DNA from: Platycnemis pennipes
Lineage: Eukaryota; Arthropoda; Insecta; Odonata; Platycnemididae
Direction: 5' to 3'
DNA: 64,000 nt
Assembly (NCBI GenBank): GCA_933228895.1
Contig: OW121854.1
Location: forward strand, 50,634,609 to 50,698,608
Positions 60,401-64,000 of this stretch are shown in pieces. The notes below the pieces were generated by a model. That model had not been told where the DNA came from and searched no databases. It saw nothing but the letters and a program-made list of their open reading frames with translations. Position numbers and translations under genes: made by a program. Position 1 is the stretch's first letter, and each line of letters starts with the position of its first letter.

Positions 60401-63400
60401 TGACTTAGTGTCTGTAAATTCTTCCGCTCACTTTATTTTACGAACTTTCTTGCTTGAATTGTAGAATCCTTTATCATGCTCTCACTGATATTAGGTATTC
60501 ACTGATATCATTCTCGCTTTATTTTTCCCGTCTAATACATTATGTTAGATATAGATATATACGATCAAATAATTTATATATTTGTGCATTTTTTGTTCTG
60601 TCATTCTTTTTACTTCAGTATAGCTGAATCCAATTCTGTCATATTTGGCTTTTGCCGAGAGCATCCAATTCACATAGTTCCATCAGCCGTTCATTCCTCG
60701 CCCTAGCTTCTGTTGGTGGTGAACATTAATCCAGTACCCGATATTCACGGCGGTTTTGCATATATTTTTGGTACTATTCATTCTTAGAATTACCTTGCCT
60801 TACTCTTAGATTGTAAGGAGCGAAAAATTTCGGCCGAATGCAGTAGGCTGTGTCAACACGATATTTTTCCTTGGAATAAAATCATTGATATGAAATGAGT
60901 TAAAGTATAATTCTGACCAAGGTGAACAATATGTTCGCCGATTTGTTTTTAAGATGCGTTTTGTTGGCATCGCACGTCGATGTTTAGATCGTGTAGCACG
61001 TAGCTGAGGGTGGGAGGTGAAGGGGAAGATATGAGCTGCGTGGCTGATGAGGGCAGGGTGATAAACCATTGCCGTGGCTTAGCTTGCTTCCTTCCACCCC
61101 ACCCATCTCTCCTGACGGATCCTGCTCAAGCACACACTCGTCCCTCACGTATGCGAGGCTTGGGCCAGATGCCGGCCGTTTCTTCCCACCAACTCGATTA
61201 TCCTTCCGTTCCTCGGTCCTTTTTTCCTCTCTGGTCGCTTCCCTCTCATTTTCTCTCGCCGCATTCCCCGAACCCGAATAATTGCGACCGCTTTAACATT
61301 GAACGAAGGGGCATCGACGCCCCCGGCGGATGGGATTGCCCCTGGTGCTGGCCCTAAAGGTGTGCCAACATGACGCTCGGGTGCGGAGATTGTTGGGCGG
61401 CAACTACTTAATGGATGAGCATATGCGATGATGTCCAGAAAGGCATCGCTTCGTCAGCCCGTTTCCCCAGAATTTTCACTTGTTCATGATGTGCTCGCTG
61501 CGAACTGATGCGTGCGCTAAGGGAGCCATTATACGGTGATGCTGACTGCTGCATGCCTCTGACATGTGGGACGAACGTTAATGAATGAGTAAATAAAATG
61601 TTCAACCCGCGTAGGAGGTAGGTGGATGATCTCCGTGATGCGGGTGGTGATTATAAGCATGGTGTTTAAGTAGTTATCCTTTGTCGTCTGTGACTATAAG
61701 TTAATTCTCGCGTAATGTTAACAGAACCAAGAATCATCGGAGTAGGATTATTCGTTTTCACGGGAATACTTGTATTCATGGGTCCCTCTGATGACACTGA
61801 TAAAAGTTTTATATCCTTCTTTTTATGTGTTAATCAATCGTTTTCTTTTCCCATTACTACTTTTTGCTTAAAATTGACGTATTTAACCTGGTTATATTCT
61901 GGATAGATTAGTAACACGAAACTATTTAATCATTGACGGTGATATGTGCTATAATTCTTGTGCCCGTCAATATGTGAATTTTCTCGTAGGTTAACCACAA
62001 ACTATTTCTGCTTTTCGGTTTGTCTTTTTGTGAAATAGATGCATGACCTCGAAATTGTATTGACGGTTTTCGACACCGAATAATTATTGTAATTAGAGCT
62101 CCTTTGCTATTTAAAGTCTAATGTCTCAATTTTTGTGTATCAGCAGTTATTTTTGTATGCCGTTTCATTTCGTGTACTAATTATGGTGGAAAATTTTGCC
62201 ACTTTTCTGTATCTTGTTGGTGCATTTGAATGATAAAGAGGTTGGATTTGTATTAAAGGTGCGTCAACAGCCAAGGCCATATTGCAACACTCTAAGCTCT
62301 AATTATTTAAAATAGTAATTAAATTACTAATGATTAAATGTTCTCTTAATGCTTACGTGCTAAATTGTTGGATATTATTCACAAGTCTTGTAACGTGTGA
62401 AATTTTGTAGGTTTATTAATTTCCTCTGCGTTATCACCTATAGGAGTGGTTTACACCTCTTTCTCAAATGTCGTTTACTTTTTCCTTGAAGTTAAAAGTG
62501 AAAAGACAATGTCAGGCGTCTTTTGTTTGACTGATTTTAGATTTGAACTCCTCTCTTTCCGGCATTCATATTCCATTAGAATATCGCTACAATAATTCTC
62601 GGCAGCGTTTTAAATGCATGAAAGTTTAACGTGATATTTATTCTTTTCACTTCGACGGAGAAGTTCGCGGTCGGCTATCATATTTCGTGTGACCTTTTCC
62701 GGCTAGCTGAATTAGTCGTCAAAGGACTCGGACTGCGGTGTAGCGGCTGTTTCTCGAATCTAAAATGAAGATCCACGCTACGGACCGTTGAAAAACACCT
62801 TTGGATTTTCCGTCGTGTGTTGAGCTGTGGTTTGTCAAAGGTTTTGCCGAGAGTGGCCGTGATTCGCTTGCGGAGGAGGTGGTATGCGTCACTCCAGCAT
62901 TGCAACAACAGCAGAAACAGCAGTTGTCTGGAGAAGGTGACGGACAGCTTTTGTCATTTGAACCATCTAGGATACGTTGATCGCGAGTCATTGGTAGGAT
63001 TTCAAGGGTATGACGAAGAATTCGAGAATAGCTCGGTATATGTATTAGCCTACTTTTAACCCAACGCCAATCCCTGCCTCATCTTAAATCTTTCCATTTC
63101 TGGAATAGCTTCTTAATGAGAATAGAAATTCTTTCAGGAGAATTTTACTCGTATTTTTGGTGTGTTCTTGTAAATAATGTTTATGGTTATTCGTGGCATA
63201 CATAAAAGAAACCTCCTAGTACTTCCATCCTAGGCATCGCATTGGCTTATATATTGTCTTTTTTTCACTGAAATATGTTTTTGGAACCGACTGCCTCATT
63301 TTGAGTGTCGCAAACGTACATTATGAAAGTTGGCGGCTTGTGTATTATTTTTAACGTAATTAAAATAGTTATCCTCTTTTTATAATTGAATGCTACATGT

Positions 63401-64000
63401 CAGCTTTAATAGAATTATATTGAAACCTTCGTTAAAATTTCATGCTAATCATCATGTTAAATTATCCGTGAGGTGCATCTTTTTTTCTCTAGTTCTGCAT
63501 TCCAGAATTCGGTGCATGAATATGAATGTATAAAATTGCCATTTACAATTCGATTGCCATCCTCGTAAACATTTTAGATGCAAAAAATCTTATAATTTGT
63601 TTGTCCATTAATCACCTTGTGACGATATTTTGAACTGCTTCATATGGTAACGACTCGTACAACAGATAGCCCGTCGGCTCTAAATAAACCTGATTGTTAA
63701 TTGACGTGCATATGAGCCATTCGATGCCGTATAAGTGGTTTTATTTTGCTTTTTTTATTATTGTTTAGAATGGAGAAGTGGTCTGCAGCGTTTAATTTTG
63801 ATTACATTTTGTATCCTACCCGAATATCGGCAGTGGTTGAAGAGAGTGATTTCATCATGTACCAAGTTCTACGGCGGGATGAATTCATACATCCGTTCGT
63901 TTCATTCCCTGTGGTTTGTCAAGAAGATCTGGCACCTAAAAATCAGCCAGCATGATGATTGGTAGATGTGTCATAAGTGACACTCCCGGTTTTGAAGTAA
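57466..64000. other. noncoding stretch with GC-rich islands
   Basis: No recognised gene. Pyrimidine-rich, CpG-containing islands lie at about 59,150-59,700 and 61,030-61,350. The 185-codon frame at 58955-59512 enters the first island and becomes Ser/Pro/Leu-rich there. Two overlapping frames near 63,735-63,965 are open to the window's end region, and neither resembles a known protein. I see no transposon or RNA gene. Confidence 0.55.

Noticed and set aside
1..64000. CRISPR array, bacterial operon, prophage or plasmid features
   Set aside because: There are no regularly spaced repeats, ribosome-binding sites or long packed open frames. The DNA is clearly eukaryotic in character.

Overview
The window is eukaryotic, AT-leaning, intron-poor-in-signal DNA of the kind found in a large animal intron or gene desert. 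It shows no long open reading frame with recognisable conserved sequence, no operon structure, no rRNA and no convincing tRNA. The best clue to origin is the mobile-element content: a Penelope-like retroelement with a GIY-YIG endonuclease, a P/THAP-type DNA transposon, a pogo/Tigger-like transposase and Harbinger-like MITEs. Together with the base composition this suggests an arthropod, most likely an insect. That is inference; I cannot name the species. No host protein-coding gene or exon could be supported.

Layout. 1-18.5 kb is mostly unique noncoding DNA. It carries one clean MITE with TTA target duplications (2672-2878), a possible second nonautonomous element (about 5604-5724), a diverged direct-repeat pair (11.9 and 12.8 kb) and a textbook-looking juxtaposed 3'/5' splice site at 10264/10265. 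From 18,557 to 22,068 lies a 3.5-kb DNA transposon with roughly 64-bp inverted termini. Its P-element-type transposase C-terminus (plus strand, 20.5-20.9 kb) is broken, and it appears to have been invaded by a pogo/Tigger-like transposase fragment (minus strand, 19.26-19.85 kb) flanked by ATTCCGACA palindromes. At 23,756-23,955 is an almost perfect 200-bp foldback. Its arm carries a CGACTAGTTTCGGTG word related to sequences at 30.7 and 34.3 kb.

From 22.8 kb onward the AT-rich background is interrupted every few kilobases by short GC- and pyrimidine-rich islands with many CpGs. Examples are at about 22.8-23.5, 29.4-30.0, 31.1-31.7, 35.2-35.7, 37.2-38.1, 43.2-43.6, 46.5-47.1, 52.6-53.0, 54.1-54.7, 59.2-59.7 and 61.0-61.4 kb. 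The one at 29.7-29.83 kb combines GC boxes, a full CRE palindrome and a CCAAT box and looks promoter-like. A decayed Penelope-like element occupies about 55.96-57.46 kb on the minus strand, with RT and GIY-YIG segments broken by frameshifts and stops. The final 6.5 kb is again noncoding.

Reading. The T-over-A excess seen by eye on the plus strand and the recursive-splice-like site both fit a long intron of a plus-strand gene, but this is a hypothesis. The recognisable coding remnants are all dead transposable elements and do not form a functional system.
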